64,000 nt of DNA, taken from positions 1-64,000 of the forward strand of contig JAGQUM010000018.1 in assembly GCA_020438485.1 (NCBI GenBank), in the 5' to 3' direction. Source of the DNA: Thermoleophilia bacterium (GTDB lineage Bacteria > Actinomycetota > Thermoleophilia > Miltoncostaeales > Miltoncostaeaceae). The position numbers were made by a program, and so were the translations under genes. The first letter of the stretch is position 1, and each line of letters begins with the position of its first letter. Under the pieces are notes generated by a model. It had not been told where the DNA came from and searched no databases. It saw only the letters and a program-made list of their open reading frames with translations. Shown one piece after another: positions 18,749 through 28,449 of this stretch.

Positions 18749-21700
18749 CCGCGTCCCCAGCGCCGAGGGCGACGGTGGCGGAGGTCCAGCAGCAGGGGGA
18801 AGTCCTGGCTGCCGGCGCGCCTCCAGTGCATGCGTTCCTCGAGGGCCTCGACGTCGATGAGCCCCATCGTATGGCCCATCGCCTCGAAACGCCGGGAGCG
18901 GCGCGCCTCGGCCTCCACCGCGTTGACGGGCGGGTCGTCGTACGACCGCCCACCGGGATGGGACACGTGGTAGGTGGCGCCGCCCAGCGACAGGCGGCGG
19001 GCCCGGTCGACCACATCGAACCGCAGCGGCGCGTCGACCTCCGTGGTGGGGTGCAGCGACGAGTGGGGCTTCCAGGCCTTGTAGCGCACGCCGGCGACGT
19101 GCTCGCCGGGCGTGGCCGTGGGGGCCAGCGGCACCGGCTGGCCGTTGCACGTCACCAGGTGGCGGTCGGGGTCGAGGCCGCGGGTGAGCACCTGCAGGCG
19201 CTCAACCGACGAGTCGACGAACCGGGCCGTGCCACCCTCTGTGGCCTCCTCCCCCAGCACGTGCCAGGGCTCGATGGCCCAGCGCAGCTCCATCTCGACG
19301 TCGTCGACGCGCACGGTCCCCAGCCGGGGGAAGCGGAACTCAAGGAACGGGTCGAACCACGCCAGCTCCATCTCGAAGCCGTGGGCCCGTAGGTCCGCCA
19401 CCACGTCCGCCACGTCCGTCATGACGAAGTGCGGCAGCAGGAACCGTTCGTGCAGCGTGGTGCCCCACCGCACGAGGGGCGCGTTGTACGGCACCTCCGC
19501 GAACCGCGCGACGAGCGCCCGCACCAGCAGCGCCTGCACGAGACCCATGTCCGCGTGCGGGGGCATCTCGAAGCCCCGCAGCTCGAGCAGCCCCAGGCGC
19601 CTGCTGTTGGTGTCGGGGTCGTAGAGCTTGTCGATGCAGAACTCCGCGCGGTGCGTGTTGCCCGTGATGTCGGTGAGCAGTCCGCGCAGCGCGCGATCGG
19701 CGAGCCACGGACGGGGCCGGTCGCCGCCGAGGCGCTCGATCTCCGAGAACGCCACCTCCAGCTCGTACAACGCCTCGGGCCGTCCCTCGTCGACGCGGGG
19801 CGCCTGGCTGGTGGGGCCCACGAAGCGACCCGAGAACAGGTACGACAGCGAGGGGTGGTGCTGCCAGTACGTGATCATGCTGACCAGGAGGTCCGGGCGG
19901 AGCAGCATCGGGGAGCGCGAGGGCTCGGGCCCGCCCAGCGTGATGTGGTTACCGCCGCCGGTGCCGCTGTGGCGGCCGTCCACGCCGAACGTCTCCGTCC
20001 CCAGGCGCGCGAGCCGGGCGATGTCGTACAGGCGCCTCGTCTGGTCACGCAGCGAGGGCCAGTCGGCGGCGGGCGGCACGTTGACCTCGATGACGCCGGG
20101 GTCGGGCGTCACCGAGAACGTCCGCAGCCGGGGGTCCGGCGGGGGCCCGTAGCCCTCCAGCACCACCGGGACGCCGGCGGACTGCGCCACGCGCTCCACC
20201 AGCGCCAGCAGCTGCTGGAAGCGCTCGACCTCCTCCACAGGGGGCAGGAACACCCGCACGTGGCCCCCGCGGTCCTGGATCACCACCGACGTGCGGGTGG
20301 GCGCCTGGTCGATGTCCACCATGCGCGCCTGCACGGGCCCGACGCGGGTGGGAAGCGGGTCGCCCGCCACCAGGTACGGCACGTCCGCCGCCCCCTCGGG
20401 GTCCTTCCACGCGAGGGAGCGCAGCGGCAGCCGCTGGCCCGCCGGGGAGTCGCCGGGGATCAGCACCAGGCGCCCGCGGCGCAGCCGCCACAGTGGGCTG
20501 GCCCACGCGTTGTCGTCGCCCCACCAGCCGGGGCTCAGCGGGATCGCCCACGCCACCGGTTCCTCGGCGTCGTCGCGCTCGCGCGCGCCCACCGCGGACA
20601 CCTCGGGCTCCGCCGGGCGCGGCCCGGCGGGCCGGGCCAGGTCGTCGGCCAGCGACGCCAGGGCGTCCTCGACGCACGGCATGGCCTGCGACGCGGGCAG
20701 CCCGAGCGACTCCACGAGCGTGAGGGCCAGCCGCCGGGCCTCCGCGCGGGCATCCGGGCGGGGGTCGGCGCCGGGGTCGTCGAGCAGCCCAGGGTCGCCC
20801 CACAGAGCCTCGCCGTCGACGCGCCACGTCATGGCGATCTGCCAGCGCGGCAGGGACTCCCCCGGGTACCACTTGCCCTGGGAGTGCTGCACGACCCCAC
20901 CCGGCGCGAACTCCTCGAACAGCGCGTCGGCCAGCACACCGGCCCGCTCGCGCTTCTGCTCGCCGTCCGCCGCGGTCGTCCACTCGTCGGCCGTGAAGTC
21001 GTCGATCGACACGAAGGTGGGCTCGCCGCCCATCGTCAGCTCCACCCCGGCCCGGCTGAGGCGCGCGTCGACCACGTCGCCCAGCGCGTCCATGCGCCCG
21101 ACCTGCTCGGGCGTGTACGGCTTCGTGACCCGCGGGTCCTCGCGATAGCGCCGGACGACGTTGGAGAACGAGAACTCCACGTCGCACGGGCCGGTGGCGC
21201 CCGTGATGGGTGCCGATCCCACGGGGTGCGGCGTCGCGGCCAGCGGGATGTGCCCCTCCCCGGCGAACAGTGCCGACGTGGGATCCAGGCCGATCCACCC
21301 CGCGCCCGGCACGTACACCTCGGCCCACGCGTGCAGGTCGGTGAAGTCCTCCTCGGGGCCGCTGGGACCGTCCAGGCTGGGCACGTCGGACGCCAGCTGC
21401 ACGAGGTAGCCGGACACGAAGCGGGCCGCCAGCCCCAGCTCCCGCGCCGCGGCCACCAGTAGCCAGGCCGAGTCGCGGCACGAGCCGATCGCGCGCTGCA
21501 GGGTCTCGTCCGGCGTCTGGACGCCCACCTCCATCCGCACGCTGTACGCCACGTCGCGGTGCACCGCCGCGTTGAGCGCCACGAGGAAGTCCACGGTCCG
21601 CATGGGGTTCTCGGCCGTGGGCACGTCCAGGTCGCCCACCCAGGCGCCGAGCCGCGTCCCCCTGTCGCCCGCGTCGTCGGTCACGGGGCTGAGGTACGGC

Positions 21701-22044
21701 TCGAGGTCCGCCCGTTCCAGTGGCGTGTACGCGAACGGGAACTCCTCCGCGTACTCCTCCAGGAAGAAGTCGAACGGGTTGATGACCTCCATCTCGGCCA
21801 CCAGGCCCACCGTGACCTCCAGTTCCCGGGCGGGTTCTGGGAAGACGAGGCGCGCCACGAAGTTGCCGAACGCGTCCTGCTGCCAGTTGATGAAGTGGTC
21901 GGCCGGCACGACCGTCAGCGAGTACGCCTCGATGGGCGTGCGGCAGTGCGGCGCGGGACGCAGCCGGATCTGGTGCGGGTACAGCTTCACGGCACGGTCG
22001 AAGCGGTACGTCGTGCGGTGCTCGATCGCGACCTTGATCGCCAT
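18745..22044 (-). CDS. Large transglutaminase with DUF2126 domain
   Basis: A 1099-residue protein. Residues 1-160 are a transglutaminase N-like beta domain (IEHRTTYRFDRAVKLYPH), followed by a core with triad C189 (IGSCRDSAW), H238 (DLHAWAEVY) and D254 (GLDPTSAL). The remaining roughly 800 residues are DUF2126, with MGGEPTFVSIDDFT, QGKWYPGESLPRW, a Gly-rich SGTGGGNHITLGG and PRPWLADRALRGLLTDITGNTHRAEFC. ATG at 22044 is preceded by GGGAGGGGG. It is the promoter-proximal gene of the three, all joined by GTGA overlaps. The paired transglutaminases suggest processing at two steps; this is inference. Confidence 0.93.
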   Translation of the reverse strand: MAIKVAIEHRTTYRFDRAVKLYPHQIRLRPAPHCRTPIEAYSLTVVPADHFINWQQDAFGNFVARLVFPEPARELEVTVGLVAEMEVINPFDFFLEEYAEEFPFAYTPLERADLEPYLSPVTDDAGDRGTRLGAWVGDLDVPTAENPMRTVDFLVALNAAVHRDVAYSVRMEVGVQTPDETLQRAIGSCRDSAWLLVAAARELGLAARFVSGYLVQLASDVPSLDGPSGPEEDFTDLHAWAEVYVPGAGWIGLDPTSALFAGEGHIPLAATPHPVGSAPITGATGPCDVEFSFSNVVRRYREDPRVTKPYTPEQVGRMDALGDVVDARLSRAGVELTMGGEPTFVSIDDFTADEWTTAADGEQKRERAGVLADALFEEFAPGGVVQHSQGKWYPGESLPRWQIAMTWRVDGEALWGDPGLLDDPGADPRPDARAEARRLALTLVESLGLPASQAMPCVEDALASLADDLARPAGPRPAEPEVSAVGARERDDAEEPVAWAIPLSPGWWGDDNAWASPLWRLRRGRLVLIPGDSPAGQRLPLRSLAWKDPEGAADVPYLVAGDPLPTRVGPVQARMVDIDQAPTRTSVVIQDRGGHVRVFLPPVEEVERFQQLLALVERVAQSAGVPVVLEGYGPPPDPRLRTFSVTPDPGVIEVNVPPAADWPSLRDQTRRLYDIARLARLGTETFGVDGRHSGTGGGNHITLGGPEPSRSPMLLRPDLLVSMITYWQHHPSLSYLFSGRFVGPTSQAPRVDEGRPEALYELEVAFSEIERLGGDRPRPWLADRALRGLLTDITGNTHRAEFCIDKLYDPDTNSRRLGLLELRGFEMPPHADMGLVQALLVRALVARFAEVPYNAPLVRWGTTLHERFLLPHFVMTDVADVVADLRAHGFEMELAWFDPFLEFRFPRLGTVRVDDVEMELRWAIEPWHVLGEEATEGGTARFVDSSVERLQVLTRGLDPDRHLVTCNGQPVPLAPTATPGEHVAGVRYKAWKPHSSLHPTTEVDAPLRFDVVDRARRLSLGGATYHVSHPGGRSYDDPPVNAVEAEARRSRRFEAMGHTMGLIDVEALEERMHWRRAGSQDFPLLLDLRHRRPRRWGRG

Positions 22045-22234
22045 CCGGCCCCCTCCCATCGCCCCTGCGGTCCCCGGCAGACTGCCAGACGGCCCCCGCG
22101 GCCCGCATGGGCCCTGGGGCGGGGACCGCGGGCGCCGATGTGTCCCCCCGGAGCGACGGGATCCCCGCGCTCAAGAGCACACGAATGAATCCGATGGGTA
22201 GGACGACGGGTCCCACACCCCGTTCCCCACCCAC

Positions 22235-23842
22235 ATGGCCGGACGACTCCGATACCTCATCGCCCTCATGCTCGTGGCGGCTCAGGCCGTCACCGTGATG
22301 TCGGTCCTGCGCGTCACCGAGAGCCAGAACGAACACGCCGCCGAGGCCCGTGGCCGGGCCACCGCGCTGTCGTCGGTGCGCCGCGCCGTCTACCGGGTGA
22401 GCAACGAGGTGCGCCCCGCGGCCCGCGCGGCCCAGGTCATGGCGTGGGGGGTCACCCGCCACGGGGAGGGCGTCGCGCGTCCGGGCCCGACCGTCGACCG
22501 GGCGCTGATGCTGCTGGTCGGGAACCGGGAGGTCATCTCGCTCAGCGTCACCCGACCCGACGGGGCGTATGTGATGGTGCGCCGCCTGGCGGGGAACTCG
22601 CTGATGAGCACCGTGCGCGCCGCGAACGGCCGGGGCGTGCAGCAGGCCTACGACGGCCGGGGAAGGCCGGCGGGCCCGCCCGGCGGAGGGGCGATCGGCG
22701 TCGACATGCGCGACCAGGACTGGTACCGCCCGGCGCTGGCGCGCCGGGGCTTCGCCTGGTCACGCGCCAACGTCAGCCCGTTCCGTCGCTCCCCCGGTGT
22801 GACCGCCACGATCTCCGTCGGCCCCGCCGGGAACCGCACCGTCGTGGCGGCGCGCGTCCGCACCGCCGGGCTCGCACGCCTGCTCGCGAACGTCACTGAC
22901 TCCCCCAGCGGCTACGCGTTCGTCGCCGACGACGCCGACAGCATCGTCGCCGCACCGGGCCTCAGCGAGAGCGAGCTGATCGACGGAACCACGAGCACCG
23001 CCGCGGTGGCCCGCCTGGGCTCCGACTCCGAGAGCCGCGCGTGGGAGGCAACCAAGGTGGCGCTGGAGGAGGCGCTGCCGCCCACCAGCACGATCGGCGC
23101 CCGTCGCGTCGACGTCGGGGGCGAGGAGGCGTACGGCGCCGTCGCGCACCTCGACATGCGCCCGGGCTTCTGGACGATCGTCGTGCAGATCCCGGCGGCC
23201 GAGTTCGCCCCCGCGGGGGCGGGCCGGGACGCGTGGATCGTGGTCCTCATCACCACGCTGGCGGCCGTCGTGGTGGCCGGCGTCCTGCTGCACGCCACAC
23301 GCCCGCTGGAGGCGCTGCAGCGCCGCGCCGACGTGGATGCCCTCACCGGCATCGCGAACCGGGGCTCCCTGATGCGCCGTGGCCGGGAGATCGGGCGGGC
23401 GTCGGTGCACAGCGGCGTCCCGTACACCGTCGTCGCGTTCGACCTGGACGGCTTCAAGCCCGTCAACGACCGTTACGGACACGCCGCCGGCGACGAGATG
23501 CTGCGGGCGTTCGTCCGCCGCGTGGCCGGATGCGTGCGACCCGACGACGTGGTGGGCCGCACCGGCGGCGACGAGTTCGTGCTGGTGCTGCCGGGCACCA
23601 GCGGCGATGTCGCGCTCGACGTCGTGGACCGCGTGATGGCGCGCATCGACGGCGATCCCGTCACGCTGGACGGCGTCCACCACGTGCTGCGGGCCACGGC
23701 CGGCGTCGCGTGGGGGCTGGGCGAGTTCGAGCACGTGCTCGAGGACGCCGACGAGGCCCTCATCGCCGGGAAGGTCAGGGCCAAGGGCGCGGTGCACGTC
23801 GCGGGCGGCGCCCTGGGCGCCACGGGGCCGCGGCCCGTCTGA
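22235..23842 (+). CDS. Membrane-bound diguanylate cyclase with dCache-like sensor
   Basis: A 535-residue protein: TM helix at about 7-24, an extracytoplasmic sensor of about 300 residues resembling dCache (DMRDQDWYRPALARRGFAWS is the typical DxxWY core), TM at about 331-351 and a C-terminal GGDEF domain (365-520). The active site reads GGDEF, with an RPDD inhibitory site five residues before it, so the enzyme should make c-di-GMP and show product inhibition. No EAL or PilZ domain. ATG at 22235; divergent from the DUF2126 gene across 190 bp. The ligand cannot be named. Confidence 0.93.
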   Translation: MAGRLRYLIALMLVAAQAVTVMSVLRVTESQNEHAAEARGRATALSSVRRAVYRVSNEVRPAARAAQVMAWGVTRHGEGVARPGPTVDRALMLLVGNREVISLSVTRPDGAYVMVRRLAGNSLMSTVRAANGRGVQQAYDGRGRPAGPPGGGAIGVDMRDQDWYRPALARRGFAWSRANVSPFRRSPGVTATISVGPAGNRTVVAARVRTAGLARLLANVTDSPSGYAFVADDADSIVAAPGLSESELIDGTTSTAAVARLGSDSESRAWEATKVALEEALPPTSTIGARRVDVGGEEAYGAVAHLDMRPGFWTIVVQIPAAEFAPAGAGRDAWIVVLITTLAAVVVAGVLLHATRPLEALQRRADVDALTGIANRGSLMRRGREIGRASVHSGVPYTVVAFDLDGFKPVNDRYGHAAGDEMLRAFVRRVAGCVRPDDVVGRTGGDEFVLVLPGTSGDVALDVVDRVMARIDGDPVTLDGVHHVLRATAGVAWGLGEFEHVLEDADEALIAGKVRAKGAVHVAGGALGATGPRPV

Positions 23843-23874
23843 GCCGCGCAGCGGACGCACCCGGCGAGAACCCC

Positions 23875-23880
23875 TAGTGT
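23875..23880 (+). promoter_or_regulatory. -10 element of a probable leaderless nadE promoter
   Basis: TAGTGT (TANNNT) ends eight bases before the ATG at 23889, with no Shine-Dalgarno sequence. The hexamer overlaps an in-frame GTG at 23877 that I therefore reject as start. Confidence 0.45.
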
Positions 23881-23888
23881 TCGTCGCG

Positions 23889-25928
23889 ATGGACTTCGCC
23901 AGCGCCTACGCCCAGGGGTTCGCCCGCGTCGCCGCGTGCACGGTGCCCGTACGGGTGGCCGACCCGGACGCGAACGCCCGCGAGGTCGTCGCGCAGGCGC
24001 GCCGGATGGCGGCCGACCACGTGGCCGTGGCGGTGTTCCCGGAGCTCTGCCTCACCGGTTACGCGGTGGACGACCTGTTCCTGCAAGACGCCCTCCTCGA
24101 CGCCGCCGCACGCGCCGTCGACCACGTGCGCGCCGCCAGCGCCGAGCTGGGGACGGTGCTGGTGGTGGGCGCCCCGCTGGGCGTCGGCAACCGCCTGTTC
24201 AACTGCGCCGTGGTCATCCACCGCGGACGGGTGCTGGGCGTCGCCCCGAAGTCCTACGTGCCGACGTACCGGGAGTTCTACGAGCGCCGGCACTTCGCCC
24301 CGGGCGACGACGCGCGCGGTGGGCGGGCGCGCGTGGGCGCCGAGGACGTGCCGTTCGGGCCCGACCTCATCTTCGTGGCCGACGACGTGCCGGGCCTCGC
24401 GTTCCATGTGGAGGTCTGCGAGGACATGTGGGTGCCGGTCCCGCCGTCGGCCGAGGCCGCCCTGGCGGGGGCCGCGCTCCTCGTGAACCTCTCCGGGTCA
24501 CCGATCACGGTCACGAAGGCGCTCAACCGGCACGACCTGTGTCGCGCCGCGAGCGTGCGGTGCAGCGCCGCGTACGTGTATGCCGCCGCCGGACAGGGCG
24601 AGTCGACCACCGACCTGTCGTGGGACGGCCAGACCATGATCTGGGAGATGGGCGCGCTGCTGGCCGAGACCGAGCGCTTTCCCGACGGGCCCCGGGCCAG
24701 CGTCGCCGACGTCGACCTGGACGCCATCCGGCAGGAGCGCATGCGGCAGGGCACGTTCGACGACAACCGCCGCGCGCTGGGCGACCGCGCTGCCGCGTTT
24801 CGGCGCGTGGGTTTCACACTGGCCCCCCCGGGCGGGGACATCGGTCTGCGGCGGCCGCTCGATCGCTTCCCGTTCGTGCCCGACGACGCCGACCGGCTGG
24901 CCCTGGACTGCTACGAGGCCTACAACATCCAGGTCTCGGGGCTGGAGCAGCGGCTGCGCGCCATCGGCGCCCCGAAGATCGTGATCGGCGTCTCGGGTGG
25001 GCTGGACTCCACCCAGGCCCTCATCGTGGCCGCAAAGGCCCTGGACCGCCTGGGCCGGCCCCGCTCCGACATCCTCGCGTTCACCATGCCCGGGTTCGCG
25101 ACCAGCGACGCCACGCGGGCCCACGCCACCGCGTTGGCGACGTCGCTCGGCACGACGTTCGAGGAGATCGACATCCGCCCGCTGGCGACGCGGATGCTGA
25201 AGGACCTGGGACACCCGTCCGGTGACGGGGAGCCGGTGTACGACGTGACGTTCGAGAACGTCCAGGCGGGGTTGCGCACCGACGTCCTGTTCCGCGCCGC
25301 GAACCAGCGCGGCGGGATCGTCCTGGGCACCGGCGACCTGTCGGAGCTGGCGCTGGGATGGTGCACGTACGGCGTGGGCGACCACATGTCGCACTACGGC
25401 GTGAACGCCGGCGTCCCGAAGACCCTGATCCAGCACCTGATCCGTTGGGTCATCACCACGGCCCAGTTCGACGCCGACGTCGACGCCGTGCTGTCCGGCA
25501 TCCTGGGCACGGAGATCAGCCCGGAGCTGGTGCCCGCCGCCCCGGGCGAGGCGCCGCAGTCCACACAGGCCGCCGTGGGGCCCTACCCCCTGCAGGACTT
25601 CACGCTCTACCACGTAATACGCCACGGTTTCCGGCCCCGCCGCATCGCGTTCATGGCGTGGCACGCCTGGCGCGACGCGTCCGCCGGGCATTGGCCGCCC
25701 GGCATCCCCGACGCGGACCGGGTGGAGTACGACCTCGCCACGGTGCGCCGCTGGCTGGAGGTCTTCATCCGTCGTTTCTTCCAGAACCAGTTCAAGCGCA
25801 GCGCGCTGCCCAACGGGCCGAAGGTGGTCTCCGGGGGATCCCTGTCGCCGCGAGGAGACTGGCGGATGCCGGCCGACGCGTCCGCGGCCGCGTGGCTGGC
25901 CGACCTGGACGACGTCCCCGAGGCCTGA
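23889..25928 (+). CDS. nadE: Glutamine-dependent NAD+ synthetase
   Basis: Last step of NAD synthesis: deamido-NAD plus glutamine-derived ammonia and ATP. The 679-residue protein has an N-terminal nitrilase-type glutaminase with triad E52 (FPELCLTGY), K121 (VAPKSYVPTY) and C177 (HVEVCEDMW), and a C-terminal synthetase with P-loop GVSGGLDSTQAL and LVGTGD-type GTGDLSELALGW. Length and layout match the mycobacterial enzyme. The ATG at 23889 gives MDFASAYAQGFARVAACT, the conserved actinobacterial N-terminus. Confidence 0.97.
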   Translation: MDFASAYAQGFARVAACTVPVRVADPDANAREVVAQARRMAADHVAVAVFPELCLTGYAVDDLFLQDALLDAAARAVDHVRAASAELGTVLVVGAPLGVGNRLFNCAVVIHRGRVLGVAPKSYVPTYREFYERRHFAPGDDARGGRARVGAEDVPFGPDLIFVADDVPGLAFHVEVCEDMWVPVPPSAEAALAGAALLVNLSGSPITVTKALNRHDLCRAASVRCSAAYVYAAAGQGESTTDLSWDGQTMIWEMGALLAETERFPDGPRASVADVDLDAIRQERMRQGTFDDNRRALGDRAAAFRRVGFTLAPPGGDIGLRRPLDRFPFVPDDADRLALDCYEAYNIQVSGLEQRLRAIGAPKIVIGVSGGLDSTQALIVAAKALDRLGRPRSDILAFTMPGFATSDATRAHATALATSLGTTFEEIDIRPLATRMLKDLGHPSGDGEPVYDVTFENVQAGLRTDVLFRAANQRGGIVLGTGDLSELALGWCTYGVGDHMSHYGVNAGVPKTLIQHLIRWVITTAQFDADVDAVLSGILGTEISPELVPAAPGEAPQSTQAAVGPYPLQDFTLYHVIRHGFRPRRIAFMAWHAWRDASAGHWPPGIPDADRVEYDLATVRRWLEVFIRRFFQNQFKRSALPNGPKVVSGGSLSPRGDWRMPADASAAAWLADLDDVPEA

Positions 25929-25934
25929 CCCCGC

Positions 25935-26147
25935 TCAGCGCTCGCGGCGGCGTCCCACCCGTTGTCCGGGCTCGCACCACCCGATCACGCCCAGCGTGTG
26001 GAGGAAGGGCGCAGCCATGACTCCCGCGACCGCCGCCACGCCCCACCGCGGGTCCGCGTCGTACGGGACCCGGAACGCGGTCAGCAGCACCGCCCCGCCG
26101 GCCGGGGCGGCGGCGACGACCGCCACGAGCCATCCCCACTGCCTCAC
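25935..26147 (-). CDS. Small two-TM membrane protein, 70 residues
   Basis: Starts at GTG 26147 after an excellent ribosome binding site (GGGGGGAAGAGG). The product VRQWGWLVAVVAAAPAGG has one hydrophobic helix at residues 4-22 and another at about 35-55 (GVAAVAGVMAAPFLHTLGVIG), with a basic C-terminus ending VGRRRER, so both ends probably face the cytoplasm. No family recognised. It follows hrcA on the same strand, separated by an 11-bp hairpin, and converges on nadE with six bases between stops. Confidence 0.6.
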   Translation of the reverse strand: MRQWGWLVAVVAAAPAGGAVLLTAFRVPYDADPRWGVAAVAGVMAAPFLHTLGVIGWCEPGQRVGRRRER

Positions 26148-26170
26148 CCTCTTCCCCCCTGGCCGGGGCT

Positions 26171-26220
26171 CCTCCCCGTCCCGCCCAATCCCGCCCCCGG
26201 CCCTACCGCGGACGGGGAGG
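26171..26220 (-). terminator. Long-stem hairpin after hrcA
   Basis: CCTCCCCGTCC at 26171-26181 and GGACGGGGAGG at 26210-26220 form a perfect 11-bp stem with a 28-base GC-rich loop. On the minus strand it begins eight bases after the hrcA stop and ends 23 bases before the start of the small membrane protein. It may terminate or attenuate the lepA-hemW-hrcA transcript. Confidence 0.5.
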
Positions 26221-26227
26221 GCGGGCG

Positions 26228-27298
26228 TCACTCGTACACGTCCTCCAGGTAGCGGCTGAGCGCGGCGGCCGCGTCGCGGACGGTGGCCACGGCCAGCGGG
26301 TAGTCCATGCGCGTGGGCCCGAACAGCGACACGGTCCCCAGGTTGCGGCGCGGGACGCCGTAGTTCGCGGCCACCATCGCGAGCCCCTGCAGCTCGGGTT
26401 CGGGCAGCTCGCGGCCGATGCGCAGGTACACCTCGTGGCGCGTCAGCGCCCCGCGCAGCAGCGCCAGCAGTGCATAGCGTTCCTCCAGCCGCTCCATCAG
26501 CGCGTCGATCACGTCGACGTCGGTACGGTGGCCGCTCAGCAGCCGCGCGCGCCCCCCGACGAACAGCGCCTCGGCGGACGCCGTGTCGGGGTCCAGCAGG
26601 GCGGGTGCGATGGAGTCGACGAACGCCCGCTCGGTGACCGACAGCGATGGGTCCCGAAGGCGTCCCTCCAGTGTGCCCCCGCCCACGGGGTAGCCCTCGG
26701 CCCGCTCGTTGAGGAACGCGCGCGCCCAGTCGCACAGGCCCGGATCCACCGGCCGGGAGAACGTGTGGATACGCTTGCGGACGTCGCCCGTCGACGTGAT
26801 GACCACCACCATCACCGCTGTCGGCTGCAGCCGCAGCACCTCCACGTGCCGCACTGTCGCCGACGGGGCCGCGGGCGCGGTCACGACGCCCAGCAGCTCG
26901 GTGGCCCGCGAGATGTCGTCGGCGAGGCGCTGCAGCGCGTCCGTGACCTCGGCGCGCATCGCGCCCGGCTGGAGCGCGGCGCGCAGCGCGACCCCCGGCG
27001 AGGGCGCGGGCAGCGAGGGCAGCATCTCGTCCACGTAGTAGCGGTACCCCGCGTCGGTGGGGACCCGGCCCGCCGACGTGTGCGGATGGCGCAGGAACCC
27101 CCGGTCCTCCAGGCGGGCCAGTTCGTTGCGCACGGTGGACGGCGAGGCCGCGATCCCGCCGCTGCGGGCCAGGTGCTTGCTGGCCACCGGCTGGCCGGTG
27201 GCCACGAAACGCTCCACCACCGCGCGCAGGATGGTCTCCTGACGGGGCGAGAGCACCGCGTCGTCGCGGTGCGCGGCGTCGCCGGGCGTGCCGCTCAC
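26228..27298 (-). CDS. hrcA: Heat-inducible transcription repressor HrcA
   Basis: Repressor of class I heat-shock genes that binds CIRCE operators and is folded by GroEL. The 356 residues have an N-terminal winged helix (LSPRQETILRAVVERFVATGQPVASKHLA, here cited as LSPRQETILRAVV and QPVASKHL; then SPSTVRNELARLEDRGFLRHPHTSAGRVPT, cited by SPSTVRNELARLE and HTSAGRVPT) and the C-terminal GAF-like HrcA domain (YGVPRRNLGTVSLFGPTRMDY). GTG at 27298 overlaps the hemW stop (GTGA). Unusually, dnaJ does not follow it; no CIRCE repeat was found in this window. Confidence 0.96.
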   Translation of the reverse strand: MSGTPGDAAHRDDAVLSPRQETILRAVVERFVATGQPVASKHLARSGGIAASPSTVRNELARLEDRGFLRHPHTSAGRVPTDAGYRYYVDEMLPSLPAPSPGVALRAALQPGAMRAEVTDALQRLADDISRATELLGVVTAPAAPSATVRHVEVLRLQPTAVMVVVITSTGDVRKRIHTFSRPVDPGLCDWARAFLNERAEGYPVGGGTLEGRLRDPSLSVTERAFVDSIAPALLDPDTASAEALFVGGRARLLSGHRTDVDVIDALMERLEERYALLALLRGALTRHEVYLRIGRELPEPELQGLAMVAANYGVPRRNLGTVSLFGPTRMDYPLAVATVRDAAAALSRYLEDVYE

Positions 27299-28449
27299 GC
27301 GGCGAAGTCCATGAGACGCCCCGCGACGGCGTTCTGCACGAAGCGCGCGCGGTGCGTGAGCCGCACCCGGGCGCCGTCGCGCACCAGCATCCCCGCGTCC
27401 TCCAGGTCGTCCAGGGCCACCGGGTGGTCCGGGGGGCCGACCCGGGAGGTATCCACCCCGTCCGCCAGCCGCAGGCCCAGCATCCAGCGCTCCCGCCGCC
27501 GCGTATCGGCGTCGAGCGCCTCGACCGCGTGCGCGGGCTCCCGCCCCGCCCGGAGCGCGGCGACGTAGCGATCGACGCCGGGGGCGTTGCGGCGGCGCAG
27601 CCCGCCCGCGGTGCCGACGGCACCGACGCCCACCCCGACGTGGTCCGCCGCCGTCCAGTACGCCATGTTGTGGCGCGCCCGGTGCCCGGGCCGGGCGAAG
27701 TTCGCGGTCTCGTACCACTCGAAGCCGGCGGCCGTGAGGGCGTCGACGATCCGCTCGTACGCATCGGCCGCGTCGTCCTCGTCCGGGGGCGCCGCCCCCA
27801 TGCGCTCGAGGGCGGTCCCCGGCTTGATCTCGAGCTCGTACCACGACACGTGATCGACCCCCAGCGCCAGCGCGCGGGCGATGTCGCCCTCCAGATCGGC
27901 GGCGGTCTGGCCCGGCACGGCGAACAGCAGGTCGATGCCGACCGAGTCGAACCCCGCGCGCCGCGCGCAGCGGACGGCGGCCTCGACCTGTTCCGCGGTG
28001 GCGCGGCGCTCCAGGCGCTCGAGCACGCGCGGCCGGAACGACTGCGCCCCCAGCGACACGCGGGTCACGCCGGCGGCGCGCAGCGCGTCGAGCTGGGCGC
28101 CGTCCACGGTCTCGGGGTTGGCCTCGACCGTCACCTCCGCCGCCCGCGCCGTGCGGTCGGCCAGCGCCCGCAGCAACCGCGCGATGCGGCGCGGCCGCAT
28201 CAACGTAGGGGTGCCGCCACCCAGGTAGATGGTGTCCAAGACGCCGATCTCCGCGCAGCGCTGTTCCACTTCACAGATAACAGCCGCGATGTAGTCATCG
28301 CGGCGGTCGAGGCCTCCGGTCTCCACGACGAACGCGCAGTACCCGCACCGGTGGGCGCAGAACGGCAGGTGGACGTACAGGTGCCGGGCGGGCGCGGCGA
28401 CGGGCACATCGACGCCCCCGGGGGCCCCGGTGTGCGCGGGCGTCGTCAC
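27295..28449 (-). CDS. hemW: Radical SAM protein HemW (heme chaperone, formerly HemN-like)
   Basis: A 384-residue radical SAM protein. The 4Fe-4S motif is C31-x3-C35-x2-C38 in [12 protein letters not shown], followed by [30 protein letters not shown] and [14 protein letters not shown]-terminal HemN_C-like winged domain ends the protein. HemW members bind heme and hand it to apoproteins; they usually lack coproporphyrinogen oxidase activity. GTG at 28449 overlaps the lepA stop (GTGA) and its own TGA overlaps hrcA. Confidence 0.94.
   Translation of the reverse strand: MTTPAHTGAPGGVDVPVAAPARHLYVHLPFCAHRCGYCAFVVETGGLDRRDDYIAAVICEVEQRCAEIGVLDTIYLGGGTPTLMRPRRIARLLRALADRTARAAEVTVEANPETVDGAQLDALRAAGVTRVSLGAQSFRPRVLERLERRATAEQVEAAVRCARRAGFDSVGIDLLFAVPGQTAADLEGDIARALALGVDHVSWYELEIKPGTALERMGAAPPDEDDAADAYERIVDALTAAGFEWYETANFARPGHRARHNMAYWTAADHVGVGVGAVGTAGGLRRRNAPGVDRYVAALRAGREPAHAVEALDADTRRRERWMLGLRLADGVDTSRVGPPDHPVALDDLEDAGMLVRDGARVRLTHRARFVQNAVAGRLMDFAA

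Noticed and set aside
19429-21462. Open frame of 677 codons antisense to the DUF2126 gene
   Set aside because: Typical antisense shadow in GC-rich coding DNA.
23877-23888. GTG 23877 as nadE start
   Set aside because: It coincides with the likely -10 hexamer, and the conserved N-terminus begins at ATG 23889.
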